NCBI RefSeq assembly: GCF_000169535.1
Contig: NZ_AAYN02000002.1
Coordinates: forward strand, 488,642 to 552,641
Source: Ureaplasma urealyticum serovar 8 str. ATCC 27618
GTDB lineage: Bacteria > Bacillota_I > Bacilli_A > Mycoplasmatales > Mycoplasmoidaceae
Length of the DNA: 64,000 bases
Reading direction: 5' to 3'
Shown piece after piece: positions 46,328 through 58,562 of this stretch. The translations under genes were made by a program, and so were the position numbers. Position 1 is the stretch's first letter, and every line of letters starts with the position of its first letter. A model generated the notes under the pieces. It was not told the origin of the DNA. It did no database searches and saw only the letters and a list, made by a program, of their open reading frames with translations.

Positions 46328-47746
46328 TTAATAAGCTCGTGCGAATAAAGTTAATTTGTTTGTTTTTTTATTTGTATAAAAACATTGTCCACTTTGAGTT
46401 TCATCAAAAATACAACGAGTTGATGCATTTGTTAATAATTTAATTTGTTCATCATCTTCTTTTGAACCATCAAAAAAAGCTTTAGCCATTTTATTTTGAG
46501 CAATTACTTGTTTTAGTTCTTCAATACTATTTACAAAAACAATTGATTCATCTAATTGTTTTTTTGCTTTTTGATAAATATTTGTTTTAATATCTAGCAA
46601 TAATTTTTTAATAGTTGATTTTAAATCAATTAAATTAACATTAATTTTTTCATGTGTATCACGACGAACAAGTACAACTTGTTGGTTAGCAAGTTCTTTA
46701 ACACCAACTAAAATACAAATTGGTGTTCCCTCAATTTCTTGTTGTGCTAATTTATAGCCTACACCTTTATCACTATGATCTTCAAATAAACGATAATCAC
46801 TTAATTCATTACGAATTTGTTCACTAATTGTTAATAATTGTGGATTTTTATTAGCAAAGATCGATAAAATAGCGATTTGGTTAAAAGCAATATCTGGAGG
46901 TAAAATTAAACCTTGATCATCAGCATGAACCATAATTAAAGCACCAATAATACGTGTTGATAAACCAGCTGACATTTGATGTACATAATGCATTTGATTA
47001 TCTTGGCCTTGAAATTTAATATCATAAGCTTTAGCAAAAAATTGGCCTAGATAATGACTTGTTGCTGATTGCAAGGCTTGCCCATCTTGCATCATTGCTT
47101 CGATTGTATATGTTTTTTGAGCGCCGGCAAAACGTTCTCATGGTGTTTTTAAACCTTTAATAACAGGAATGCATAAATAGTTTTGAACAAAATCAGTGTA
47201 TACATCTAAAATTGTTTTAGCAAACTCATCAGCTTCATGTTCACTTGCAAAAATAGCATGTAACTCTTGTCAATGAAATTCAGCATTTCTTAAGAATGGA
47301 CGTGTTGTTTTTTCAGCACGCATCACTGAACATCATTGGTTGTTTTTAATAGGTAAGTCATTATAACTATTAACAATATTTTTAAAATAGTTACAAAATA
47401 AAATTTCACTTGTGGGGCGTATAGCATAGGGATTGTCAAGCTTTTTATCACCAATTTGGTTTACCATAAACAATTCAGGTGCAAAACCTTCAATATGATC
47501 TTTTTCTTTTTGAAATTCACTTAATGGAATTAAAGTTGGCATAGCAAGATTGCGAACGCCATGTTTTTTAAATTCAAGATCAATTTGATTTTTAATAGCT
47601 TCTCAAATTGCTCAAGCATTTGGTTGGAAAACCATCATTCCCTTAATATCTGTATATTGAATTAATTTTGCATTATTAACAATACTTGTGTATCAATCAG
47701 CAAAATTCTCGTTTCTTGTTATAATTTTTTCTAATTTCTTAGCCAT
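46328..47746 (-). CDS. proS: Prolyl-tRNA synthetase (eukaryote/archaea-like type)
   Basis: A 472-aa class II synthetase. WAIWEAIKNQID, YAIRPTSEILFC (motif 2 region with PTSE), WQELHAIFAS, and SHYLGQFFAKAYDIKF followed by VHQMSAGLSTRIIGALIMVH (motif 3) are seen. It is the short ProS without the bacterial editing insertion. It ends ARAY, the usual Tyr terminus of this type. The next gene downstream is far; upstream lies sufU, 57 bases away. Confidence 0.95.
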
Positions 47747-47803
47747 TTTATCTATTTATTCCTACTTTTTTATATTTAATTTTAATAAATATTTAATGTA
47801 ATT

Positions 47804-48253
47804 TTATTGTTTATATTGCTCTAAACATGTTTTTAAAGCGTTTATTCCAATTCGTGCACAACGAATTCGATTCATTTGATTTTTTACATTATGAAAAGCG
47901 ATTAGTTCTTGCATAATATCTTGGTTGTATTCTAAGCCTTGAATCATATTTAAATAATTATTAATTAATTCTAAAGCTTGCTGAAGATCTTGGTTTTTTA
48001 CAAGCTCACAAATAATATCGGTCGATGAAGTAGAAATTGCGCAACCAGTACCTAAAAAAACAACATCAACTATTTTTTGATTAACTAATTTAACATAAAC
48101 TGTAATATCATCACTACAACCCTCTGTTGTATTATGACATGATAAATAATCAGTTTCATTTTGTACAAAGCAAACTTTATTTTTAGGCCGTTCGTAATGT
48201 TTCATAATAATACTACGCAATGTTAGATTGTCATTGATATTATAAGATGCCAT
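47804..48253 (-). CDS. sufU: Fe-S scaffold / sulfur relay protein SufU
   Basis: A 149-aa IscU-like protein. Three conserved cysteines in EGCSDD, LGTGCAIS and RIRCARIG, with Asp between the first pair, are the metal and sulfur ligands. It accepts persulfide from SufS. The start overlaps the sufS end by 14 bases. This SufS-SufU pair, without SufBCD in view, is the minimal mollicute arrangement. Confidence 0.92.
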   Translation of the reverse strand: MASYNINDNLTLRSIIMKHYERPKNKVCFVQNETDYLSCHNTTEGCSDDITVYVKLVNQKIVDVVFLGTGCAISTSSTDIICELVKNQDLQQALELINNYLNMIQGLEYNQDIMQELIAFHNVKNQMNRIRCARIGINALKTCLEQYKQ

Positions 48254-49448
48254 TTAATTCATCTCCTTTTTGATACTCTCTAATTGCTTGAACTAGTTTA
48301 TCAACATCACTAAAATCATTATATATATAAAACGAAGCACGAATAGCACATTCTGTTTGAATGATGTTATTAATAATTTTTGCACATGATAATCCACTTC
48401 TAACAATAATATTTTTTGTTCCTAAATAACTAGCAAAATCTTGACAAAAAACACCTTCATAACTAAAAGTTATTGTACTCGATGTTGGATCTTGAACATA
48501 TGTTTTAATTTGGGGAATTAAAGCTAATTGTTCGCGTGCGTATTGAGTAATTTTTAGTTCATGATCATGGATTTTCTCATAACCAATATCCATTAAGAAT
48601 TTTAAAGCTGCATTAAAACCATAAAAACCAGCTACATGGGGAGTGCCACCTTCAAATTTCATATAATCATCATATAGTTGATAACTATCTAAATCAATAC
48701 TAAAATTCATGCCGCCACCATATTTTAGTGGTTGTAATTTTTTAATCCACTCATTTTTAATATAAGCTACACCAATCCCTGTTGGACCAAGTAGTTTATG
48801 AGCTGAAAAAACCATAAAATCACTTTGACATTTTTCAACATCAAACATACGATGTTGAACACTTTGCGTTGCATCAACACATACTAAAATGTTAGGGTTT
48901 AATTGTTTGATATGTTTAATAATGACATTTTCATCTAAAATATTGCCAATTAAATTGCCGCCTGATGCAAAAGAGACAATTTTAGTTTTTGGTGAAATTG
49001 CATTTAAAAAATCACTAAGTTGAGGAAATTGGTTTTTTTGATTAGCAAAAACAATTTTAATACCAAGATCATCACGAAGTTTATATCACGGCAATAAATT
49101 AGAAGCGTGTTCAACGTAAGTTAAAACAATTTCATCATCTTTTTTTAAATATGGTCTTAGGCCATTAGCAATTAAATTCAAAGACTCTGTCGCCCCACTT
49201 GTAAAAACAATTTCTTCAAAGTCAGCGTTGATAAATTTAGCTACATTAGCCCTTGTTTCATACATGATTTTATGTGGATGAAAAGCAAAATTTGAATCAC
49301 TATTATGGGGGTTAGTTGAATATTTTGTATAATAATCAACAATTGCATCAACTACTACTTGTGGTTTTAGTGAAGTTGCGCTTGAATCTAAATAAACAAC
49401 ATCTTTATTATTTTTAAATCAAGGAAAAAATTGTTTGTAATTATCCAT
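48240..49448 (-). CDS. sufS: Cysteine desulfurase SufS
   Basis: A 402-aa PLP enzyme that takes sulfur from cysteine. VYLDSSATSLKP near the start, TSGATESLN, the PLP-binding Lys in FSAHKLLGPTGIG, and the catalytic Cys in VRSGLSCA. It probably feeds SufU and the tRNA thiolases MnmA and ThiI also found in this window. The start is the ATG at 49448 after GGGGTGTG. Three TGA Trp codons split it in the standard code. Confidence 0.95.
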
Positions 49449-49481
49449 AACACACCCCTACATATTTTTAAAAATAGCATT

Positions 49482-49512
49482 AATTAGTCACGACATTAGT
49501 AATGACTTAATT
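49482..49512. promoter_or_regulatory. Imperfect inverted repeat between sufS and the large lipoprotein gene
   Basis: AATTAGTCA and TGACTTAATT arms (one bulged base) separated by 12 bases, 34 bases upstream of sufS. A TATAAT at 49582-49587 is a possible -10 for the plus-strand lipoprotein gene. Function unproven. Confidence 0.3.
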
Positions 49513-49660
49513 CGCAAAAAACAATACCCTCAATATTTTTTAAAGCTTTAACTTCGTGAAAATACCAACTTGCTTATATAGTATAATATTAAAATTATAT
49601 TGTTTAAAACGATAAAATTATAATATATTATCATAACAAAAATGATATGGAGTTAGATTC

Positions 49661-52600
49661 ATGAAACTTAAAAAAGTTCTTTTAACGAGTGCATTAAGTA
49701 TCTTAGGTGTTGCATCGATTACAAGTTTAGTTGCTGCTTGTTCACAAACAAAAACAAAAGTTAATCAATACAAAGTTGTTATAAATAAATTAGATAGTTT
49801 AAATTTAACAAGTAATTTAAGTACAAAACAAGCACTTAAAAATGCCCTATTTTCAATGGAAGGGCAAAATGAATTTTTATTATCAAACGTTAAAAAAGTT
49901 GTTTATGATTGAGCTAAAAATAACAATGATCCTAAACTAGCACGCGCTGTTAGTGAATATGATACACAATTAGATGATCAACTAAAAAGAATTAAAGAAA
50001 ATGTAAAAAAATCATATCCAAACGATTGAGAAACTGTTTTACAAAGTGAGTTATATGATAGCGAAGGTGGTAGCGAAAAATTATGAAAACAAGCCAAAGC
50101 TATTGATGAAGCATATAAAACAATAACTTCAACAATGTTTGATGATAATAATGATTGAATTAGTGTTTTAAATGAACAAAATCAACTTGTTGATGCTTAT
50201 TCAAATGATGCTACTAAATTATTAGAAAATGAAAATGTTTTTAAAGCAACTAACATTGGTGAAAGAAATAAAATTGTCGCTAAAACTAATAATCCTTGAC
50301 AAAAAGGATATGCTAATTTATTTGATTTTTTAATTGATGATTACATTAAATACAATTTACCCCTATCATTTGCTAATCTTGAATTTAAATATGATGATTT
50401 AAAAAACCAAAATATTTATAATAAAGAATTCTTTAAAAAGGTTCCTTCATCAGGAACATCATTTGATTTCCCTTGATTTGATCCTAAACCAGCTGATAAC
50501 AAGTCAACTAATACAACAACTAATTATTTAGAAGTTGTTAAATTATTAAAAGAAAATAAGTACTTAGATCAAAAAGATAACACTAATAATATTGATAAAA
50601 AGTTCAATAACAATAATGATATTAACAAAAATCTAAATTTAAATGATTTTATTACACAAGATAGTACAAACTCAGTATTAGCTATTGGTTTATTAGCTAA
50701 ATTTTTATCATTATTTGGTAATCAAAATTTTGGTATTCATCAATCAGATAATTTAGATGAAACAAGCATTTTAAATAATTTCATTAATAAAAACCAAAGT
50801 ACTTCAAATTCAGATAGTGTTAATTTATTTTATCCTTTAGCTAAAAAAGATAAAACGGCTTTTTTAAATGATTTTAAAGGTGTTAAAGCTATTCGTCAAA
50901 TTAATGATTTAAAAAATGAATATACTTTATTGCGTAATGAAAAAAGTGTTGATTTATGAGGAATTAATAATTTTAAAAGACTACAACAAGCAACTCAATT
51001 AGGTTTAAATGCCTTATTAACTGAACTAAAAAATGATTTTTTATACAATGGCGCATTATATTTAAATTCACGAAAATCAAGTAGTGTTAAAAAACAAGGT
51101 TTTGATATTAAAGCTAAAATTAAAGACTATTTTAATACTAATAAAGAACGTTTGTTAGCATCATATATTGCCACACACCAAAACGATTCAGACTTCTTGT
51201 TTAAATCAAATTTAAAAAGTCATGCTAAAGTTTTTTCATTCGATCAAAAAACAACCGATATTATTAAACAATATAACGAAATTCATTTACTAAATCATTA
51301 TGATAATTTAGTACACAAACTAAATGATAAATTAATTAAGTTTAACAAAAAAACTTTTATTACACCTAATGTTGATAACTTATATGATAATGGTATTAAC
51401 ACACCAATTTATTTAAATAAAGACCAAAATCAACAAATTAGTTTATTTCAAACCCTAAAAACTAAATTGGTTGGCAATAAAAATCTTGTTGATGAAAATA
51501 AAAAATTATCAACAATGATTAATAATTATGTTGAATCATTTGATGTACAAAAGCATCTTGTTGCAAACAATCAAAAATCACAATCAATTGTTTTTGATGA
51601 TTATATTATAAATAAAGTTTTCACTAAAGGAATTAATAGTGTTTTTGCTAATGTTATTAAACAAAAGCAAATTAAAAAAAGTGTTGCTAACTTCTTTGAA
51701 TTTGCAGATTTTAGTTTTAAAAACAACCTTGTTGAAAATCAAGAAATATTAGCTGCCTTTAATCAAATTATTAAAAACTCAAGTGTTTTAGAAACTGAAC
51801 AAACTAATAGTTTTAGTAGTTTTGATGATCTAAAAAAAGTTTATGAACAAGCTTTAAAATTATGAAATGAAAACTATACTAAAAATGGACCTTATAATCA
51901 ATTATCAATTAATTATCAAAAATATCAAGCACTATTTGAGACATTAGCTGTTATTAGTTACTTATTAGATTTTAAAAACAATAAACCAACATATCAAAAT
52001 TTAATTAATTACCTACTAAAACGTACTGCTAATCATCAACCTTTATTTATTGGTTGAAAAGCATTAAATGATACTACTAAAATCACTGATTTTGGTAAAG
52101 ATTCTAAAAAAGATTTTAGTTTTAAAAAATATCAAGCAAATTTATATAATGGTCTTGATTTATATCAATTAAAAAAAGAAGATGTATATGAATTAGATCA
52201 AACTAGTCAAGAAGTTAAATTCAAAAAAACCTTTTTAGATGCACTAACTTACACTGATGATAAAGTTTATTGAAACTCAACAATTAATAAAGATGGTTCA
52301 ATTTATAATAACTTTATTGGTTTAATTGATCAAAATAACCAAAAAAACAAACTAGGTAAAGCTTTTGAAAAAATCAATTTGTTTGATAAATTAGTTTATG
52401 CTAATAATCCAAGCACTCAATTCAAAGGTTCGTTATATGGTTATGGTAGCAAAGAAAATTTAATTAAAATATTAGATAAATTCACATCTTATCATGACTA
52501 TCAAGCACTTTCTCAATTACTTTATAACTTGAATTTTAATAGCGAAGCAAATGCTGAGTTTAAAACAATTTTAGATAATAAAAAACAAGTTATTCCTGGT

Positions 52601-53047
52601 GATCAAAAAGATAATAAAGTAAAAAATATTGATTTAGCAACTAATGAAATAAAAGCTATTATGATTAAGGGAATTAATAAAATTCCTCAAACTGCTTTTG
52701 AAAGATTAGATTTAGATTTAGTTTATAACAAGTTAGATAAAAATGCTACACCATTAGTTAATAAAGAAAATAATAGCAATTTAAAATATGTACTTTTAGT
52801 GTCACAATTTAATGCAAATGATGTTCAAAATTTAGTGATTAACAATGAATTAAATCAAAGTGCAACAGGGTATTTAGGTTTATCAAAAAACCAATTTTAT
52901 AACTTATTATTTGATTTAGCATTAAATGATCAAACTCTAAAAGTTGAAGCCTTTAGTCAAATTGAAAACGAACATAAAATTAAAGTTTATGATAAACGTT
53001 TAGCTAATAATAGTAATTTAAAAGGTTGAATTATAAATAATTTATAA
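49661..53047 (+). CDS. Large surface lipoprotein, unrecognised
   Basis: A 1,128-aa lipoprotein: MKLKKVLLTSALSILGVAS signal, lipobox Cys27 (LVAAC), then a very long Asn/Lys/Asp-rich, mostly helical ectodomain with no other membrane segment. It contains low-complexity Asn/Lys/Asp stretches at about 290-330. No domain or protease motif recognised. GGAG lies before the ATG. Many TGA Trp codons fragment it in the standard code. Its stop overlaps the start of rpe (TAATG), so rpe depends on its transcript. Confidence 0.88.
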
Positions 53048-53706
53048 TGAACAAACAATTAGTACCATCACTTTTAGCATTTGATAAAAAACAACCTTAT
53101 GAACAATTAAAAATCTTTCAAAAACATCATCTTCAAACAATTCATTATGATGTTATGGATTTAGCATATGTTAATAATACTGCTTTTGAAACTGAACATT
53201 TAGAATGATTGTTAAAAAATAATTTTTTAGTCCACATTCATTTAATGGTTATTAATCCATTACAAAAGATTAAACAATATTTTAAATATAAACCAACTCA
53301 TATATCTTTTCATTTTGAAATGAATGATTATCAAACAAATTTATTAATCATTGACGAAATTAAAAAACATTCTATTTTTGCTGGCATTGCCATTCATCCA
53401 CACTTATCACTAAATGATTACGCTTTTTATTTAAAAGAAGTTGATTATATTACTTTTATGTCTGTTGTTCCAGGTAAAGGTGGGCAATTATTTTTAGAAG
53501 AAAGTTTACTAAAGCTTCAAGAATTATATGATTATAAAATCAAAAATAATTTAACTTTTAAAATTGAAATTGATGGAGGTATTACTTTAGAGATAATTAA
53601 AAAAATTAATATTCCAATTGATTTTTTTGTAAGTGGTTCTTACTTAGTAAGAAATATTGAAAAATTAGATCAAATTATTAATGCATTCAATCAACTTGTT
53701 AATTAA
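53047..53706 (+). CDS. rpe: Ribulose-phosphate 3-epimerase
   Basis: A 219-aa TIM-barrel enzyme interconverting ribulose-5-phosphate and xylulose-5-phosphate in the pentose phosphate pathway. VPSLLAFD, IHYDVMD (metal His and Asp), VHIHLMV, MSVVPGKGGQLF and FKIEIDGGI cover the active site and phosphate-binding loop. The ATG overlaps the stop of the lipoprotein gene by one base, an unusual pairing of a cytoplasmic enzyme with a surface lipoprotein. Confidence 0.94.
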
Positions 53707-53758
53707 TATTGATTGAATATTTTATAAAGTTTTAGTTATTTTTTATCTTTTTTTCTAT

Positions 53759-54693
53759 TTATATTTCTTTCATGGGTCTATTGTATTTTTCTTCATCCAT
53801 TCACTGAATTTTAGAATTTTGTATACCATCTAAAAAAAACTAACAATTTTATTATCACGTTTAATTAAACCAATACGAACATCTCGATAAGCGCCATAAA
53901 TAATTACTCCATCAAGTGCATTTTAATTTTATTACATGTTCTCCTGCTTTTAGAGTTGTTTTATTAGATAATCTTTAATTATTTTTGGAAAGAACATACT
54001 CTTCTGCATCATCAATAAATAATTTAATTTTATATTCTTTTGTTGTTGTAGGGTATTTTTGTTCTAAAATCGATACTCTTTTATAAATGAAATTCAAGGG
54101 AAAATTGCAACAATGTCATCAGAAATTTCTTTTAAAGTACTATATTCACATGCAGTCATTTTAGTTTTCATATATTCAATAAATACGCTAAAACTCGCTT
54201 CTGAGGCACAAATTAATTTAACTAATTTTTCTCAAACTAAATCTCTATCTCAATAATTTCATGGACATTTTCCAATTATTTTTCTTTCCATTATTAAATC
54301 TTTGAATTGTTTGATGCTAAAAATAGTGTTTTCATCATCAATCATTGATCTTGATTTAACATATTCTTCAGCTTCATAAATAGCATTAAAGATTTCATAT
54401 TTTCTTGTTTGTTTTGGATATTTTTTAGCCAAAAAATGATATGCATCTATGAATGAAGTCCAAGGATAAATACCAACTAAATAATCAGAAATTTCTGATA
54501 GTACAAAATATTCGTAGCTAGTCATTTTGGTTTTCATGTATTCAATAAATCCACTAAAACTTGTTTCTGATTTGCAAATAAATGCAACTAAAGCATCTCA
54601 AATTGATTGTACTCCTAAATATAATTTAATATCACGATCTGCTTGATGTCGTTTTTTAATTATTTGCTTGAATTTTTTCATATTTATTTTCAT
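53759..54693 (-). pseudogene. Repeat-containing gene with a decayed 3' half
   Basis: From the ATG at 54693 (AAGGAG upstream) a clean frame encodes two tandem copies of a ~100-residue repeat: copy 1 has FSGFIEYMKTKMTSYEYFVLSEISDYLVGIYPW (in pieces) and KKYPKQTRKYEIFNAIYEAEEYV; copy 2 repeats FSVFIEYMKTKMTACEYSTLKEISDDIVAIFPW but stops at 54064-54066. One base out of frame the copy continues as LEQKYPTTTKEYKIKLFIDDAEEYV. Further pieces to 53759 (DGVIIYGAYRDVRIGLIKRDN, LDGIQNSKI, MDEEKYNRPMKEI) need at least two more frame changes. The intact part, 54064-54693, is 209 aa. It overlaps the DUF4417-like gene by 38 bases. Confidence 0.65.
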
Positions 54694-55396
54694 ATTTATT
54701 CTCCTTATTATTATTATTATTTTTACAACGACTTATTCAAGATGAATAGTTAACAAAAACTACTTTTCGTTTAAATTGATCAAAAACTTCTTTAGGCATA
54801 GGGCCATGCACTAAAATGACTTTTGGTTCTAAAACTTCAATCATTTTTCTTAAACCATTAACAAACATTGTTTTTTCAATTTTTGTTTTAATGCAACCAT
54901 GTGTACTAACTGCATAAATACCTCGTTTTTCAAATCCTTCAAAACAAAAACTAAAACTTCGTTCATCCCCTCATCTTACATTTGGAATAACGTTAATGCC
55001 AAGTTTTTGTAAATATGCTGCTACTTTATGATTTTTAAACTTATTTACCATTTGTAAGCTAAGTGGCATATCAATATATAATGAAAGATCAAACGAAATA
55101 ATACCGCCAAATTGTTTTAAAATGCTAACATACTTATTTGGATTATTAATTACTTGTTTAAAACTATTATCAAACATGTAAAAATGTAAAACTACTTTCT
55201 TTTTATCTATAATTTTATGATGTTTTTCAAATGGAACAATATCAATTGGAATGATAGTATTGTTTGCTTTAATAGTGTCAATATTTCAATTTTTGCTTTT
55301 CACCATAAAGTTAATTAAATTCATGTTTGGTAGCTCCTTGCATTTAAAATAAGAATTATTTTTTATGATATTAATTATTTTTTTGCTATTTTTCAT
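54656..55396 (-). CDS. DUF4417-like protein (copy 2)
   Basis: A 246-aa soluble protein. The core FGGIISFDLSLYIDMPLSLQMVNKFKNH, AAYLQKLGINVIPNVRWGDERSFSFCFEGF and GIYAVSTHGC (given in pieces) fits DUF4417, a family of unknown function common in phages and mobile elements of Firmicutes. The end is basic. The start at 55396 is preferred over the ATG at 55324 because the extra 24 residues (with FKCKELPNM) align with the N-terminus of the neighbouring paralogue. It overlaps that gene by three codons and the next gene by 38 bases. Confidence 0.7.
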
Positions 55397-56069
55397 TTGT
55401 TGTATAGCTCCTGTTCTTTATTTTTTTGTTAAAAAATCCTAATACTAAATTTGATATATCTAAAAAATTTAATTTATTTTTATTAGCAAAAATATCTACT
55501 TTAATTTGTTTATTATCATCATAAAATCAAATTGATAAAGGTTTTAGTTTTAAAATAATTTTTCGCATACATTTTTTAAAACATTTAATATTTAAATCAT
55601 TGTTGATTTTATTGCGAATATCTATTGCATAAATTCCATATTTAAATAAACTTATAAGTGAATAATTAATTGACAAAAAATCATATCAATCAATTGTTGG
55701 GATTACAATTAAACCATGTTTTTGAAAAAAATAAATTAATTGTCGATTTTGGTAAATTTTATAAATATATTCAATAATATTTTCATTATCTTTAATATTA
55801 AGATTGGGCATGATTATTCCTTTGCAAAACTTTATTTTTGCAAACTTTTTATATTTAAAAAGTTTTAAATAATCTTCAAATTTTAGATTAACATCATAGA
55901 AATGAAAGAATAAATTTTCTAAATTATGAAGGTCTTTTATCTTGCTATTAAACGAAACAATGTTATTTAAATCACATTTTTCTTCCCTTTTAATTAAGGG
56001 AATTTCTAAGTCTGTAATAAATTTTGCATCTTTAAGAATTGATGCGAAAAATAAATCATCTTTTGTCAT
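55386..56069 (-). CDS. DUF4417-like protein (copy 1, diverged)
   Basis: A 227-aa paralogue of the next gene: KFITDLEIPLI, LFFHFYDVNLKFEDYLKLFK, FCKGIIMPNLNIKDNENIIEYIYKIYQNRQ, FFQKHGLIVIPTIDWYDF and KYGIYAIDI line up in order with copy 2. The Ser/Cys-Phe-Glu-Gly block of the family is lost (INYSLISLFKYG), so this copy may have changed role. AAAGGAG precedes the ATG. It is the first gene of a three-gene overlapping run. Confidence 0.65.
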
Positions 56070-56294
56070 AAAAATTTATCTCCTTTTTTTATAAAGATGT
56101 TAATGATTAAAATTGCTACTATTTTGAAGTAACTTTTTTAAAATAATGACAAAAATGAAATTTTATACTATAATATTTAATTGAAAAGTAGATTAATATG
56201 CATAATTACAAAATGCACATTAATTAGTATAGAATTTATTTTTGTGGGTATTTGTGATTGTATGATCACCGCCTTTCGCAAAAATAGATTTTTT
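56070..56294. other. Gap between the DUF4417-like operon and the S8 protease gene
   Basis: 225 bases, very AT-rich, no frame supported. It should hold the promoter of the DUF4417-like operon; minus-strand TATAGT/TATAAA-like hexamers lie near 56164-56175. No terminator hairpin is obvious after the protease stop. Confidence 0.4.
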
Positions 56295-58562
56295 TTATTT
56301 TATATCTATTTTTTCTTGTAATTTATTGTATAAGTTTATCTTTTCATCAACACTGATTGATTTAACTAATCAACCATTAAATAAACACGATTTAATAAAT
56401 TCGTGAATACGATTTTTATTATTAATTTCAAAGAAACTAAAAACTAATCCAAATTTTAGTTTTTTATCATAAACATTGTAATTAGAGCGTGTTTTTGCTT
56501 TGAGTGAAAAACCTCAGAAACCATCGCCATAAGCTTTACGTGGTTTAACATTTTTTAGTGAATAATCACTAATGTATTTAATGTTATCTCATTTACGAAA
56601 ATAATTTCGTGCATCGCCTTCAAATAAATTAAGCATTTTATCTTCATCTTGTAAATTATTATTAATTGAAATAATACTTTTTTTATCTTCGTCAATTCTT
56701 CCAAAATGTAAATCTAATTCAACGTTAGTGTAATCAACTCCTTGATTACGTGAACATTGCGGAAAATATGATAAAGTTGCTTTTGCTAAATAAGGATGCT
56801 TATTGGTTTCAGTTGGAATAGGAATTGTGTGAGTATATGTTTCATATTCACTAATACTACCATTAATAAAAAATTTGATTTCATTATCTTTTGCATAAAC
56901 AATGTCATTAATTTTAATAGGTACAACACCATATCCAAGAAATGAAAAATCATGATTTTCTTTAATAGAATCAGCTGCAGCATGAATTAATAAAGCTTTA
57001 GCAACTTCGCGACTAAATCCTAAGATGTTAATTAAATATCCAAGTTTACGGCTAATTCAAGCAGCAGCATATGATGTTCCTTGAACTTTTTTAACTTTAT
57101 TATTACTTTCAAAAACATAACAAGTTCCATAATAAGCAAGATCTGGTTTATTAAAAAAAGATAAAACAATACCTTTGCGAGTATAAAATGCAGGTTCTTG
57201 TTGATCATTAACAGCATTAACTACTAAACTATTGATTGAATCAGCTGGACTACCAATTTTATAATTTTTGGATTCTTTACTTGTTTTGTTTGTTCCAGAG
57301 ACAACAAAAATCACATCATATTCAGCTTGAATGTCATCTAAAATACTAGCTTCAATCGATATAAAATTATCCTTTATTTCATATTTTGTTCCTAATGATA
57401 AATTTCAAACTTTAATATCTTGATTGTTTTCAATAATTGATCGAATCTTTTTAATAAGTTCAAATGTAGTGAAATTTTGACCCATAACACCAAAATGACG
57501 CACTCTAAAAAAACCACATCCATCATCTAAATTAGGATTAAAACTTGGGCCATTAACAATAATCGAGCTCACTTCTAAACCATGAATTGGGTTTTCTTCT
57601 TTTAAAATTGGTTCAAGTTCTTTACTATTTTCATAATGATAATCTATTCATTCATGAAAATATACTTGTGTATGATCAACAATAATAGTATCAATAACGC
57701 CAATTGTAGGTTCATTTGTTGGTTTGTGAATTTTTAGCGTTGTTTTTATTGAGTCATCAATATAATCTAATGATTGATCTAAATCAATCTGATTTAGATC
57801 TTTTACTCCCATAGAAATTAAATAAGGGATTTTTTCTTTAACAATTTTTAATTCATCAATTCGCAAATAAAAGTTTTCATCTTTAATAATTTTACTATTA
57901 TTTAAATTAATCCCAATTTCTTGTAAAATTTCTACAATATTTTTATTGGTTTTATAGAAAGTAATAATGGCATTATCTTCTAATAAGACATCAGAGTAAT
58001 TACAATTAATATTCTCAATATAATAACAATCAACAATAAGACTAACAAATGTTGTTTTTGAAATTTTGTTATTATCAAAAATCTTTTTATATTTATTCGC
58101 ATTAATATCTGCAATAAAACTATAGCTAATGCCTTCAAAATTAATATCAATGGTTTTAAAATTATTTTCAAGCATAGAAATAACAGTTTTTATTTTTTCA
58201 ATTGTTTCATTTAAATTTTGTTTACTAATATTATAAGTTATGATATGTTTTTTATTTTTATCAGCATATCTTTCTCCAATAACAAAATAATTTGGATCAC
58301 ATTCTTTGTTTTCGTCAAAAGAAAACATTTTTTTAGCACGATTACTTTTAGCAACTATTTTTTTATAAGTGATATTTATAATAGGATTAACTCCATAATC
58401 AGTATATGATTCTCATTCATCTAAACTTGTTTGCAAATCTTTTACAATTTTTTTAATATGATCTAAACTAATACTTTGTTTTGCTGGAAGATTACGTGGC
58501 CCTGGTTTATTAGGATTTGATTTTGAATATATTGAACCTTTTAATTCTAAAATATTATTCAT
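56295..58562 (-). CDS. Cytoplasmic subtilisin-like (S8) protease, IetS-like
   Basis: A 755-aa S8 peptidase with no signal peptide or membrane segment, so it acts in the cytosol. Catalytic triad by motif: Asp291 (IGVIDT), His327 (PIHGLEVSSI, compare HGTHVAS), Ser497 (QGTSYAAA). A ~270-residue N-terminal region and a ~200-residue C-terminal region flank it. Its ATG overlaps the end of the AAA+ ATPase gene by eight bases. This two-gene pair, AAA+ ATPase then cytoplasmic subtilisin, is the layout of IetAS systems, reported as plasmid-incompatibility and anti-phage modules. Function here is inferred from architecture. Several TGA Trp codons fragment it in the standard code. Confidence 0.85.

Noticed and set aside
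54719-54721. CRISPR-like or short tandem array near the TTA repeats at 54708-54720
   Set aside because: Only a brief (TTA)n stretch between overlapping genes; no spaced repeats anywhere in the window form a CRISPR array.
56295-58562. Secreted S8 protease or the protease of the MIB-MIP immunoglobulin system
   Set aside because: There is no signal peptide or transmembrane segment, and the partner gene is an AAA+ ATPase, not an immunoglobulin-binding surface protein.
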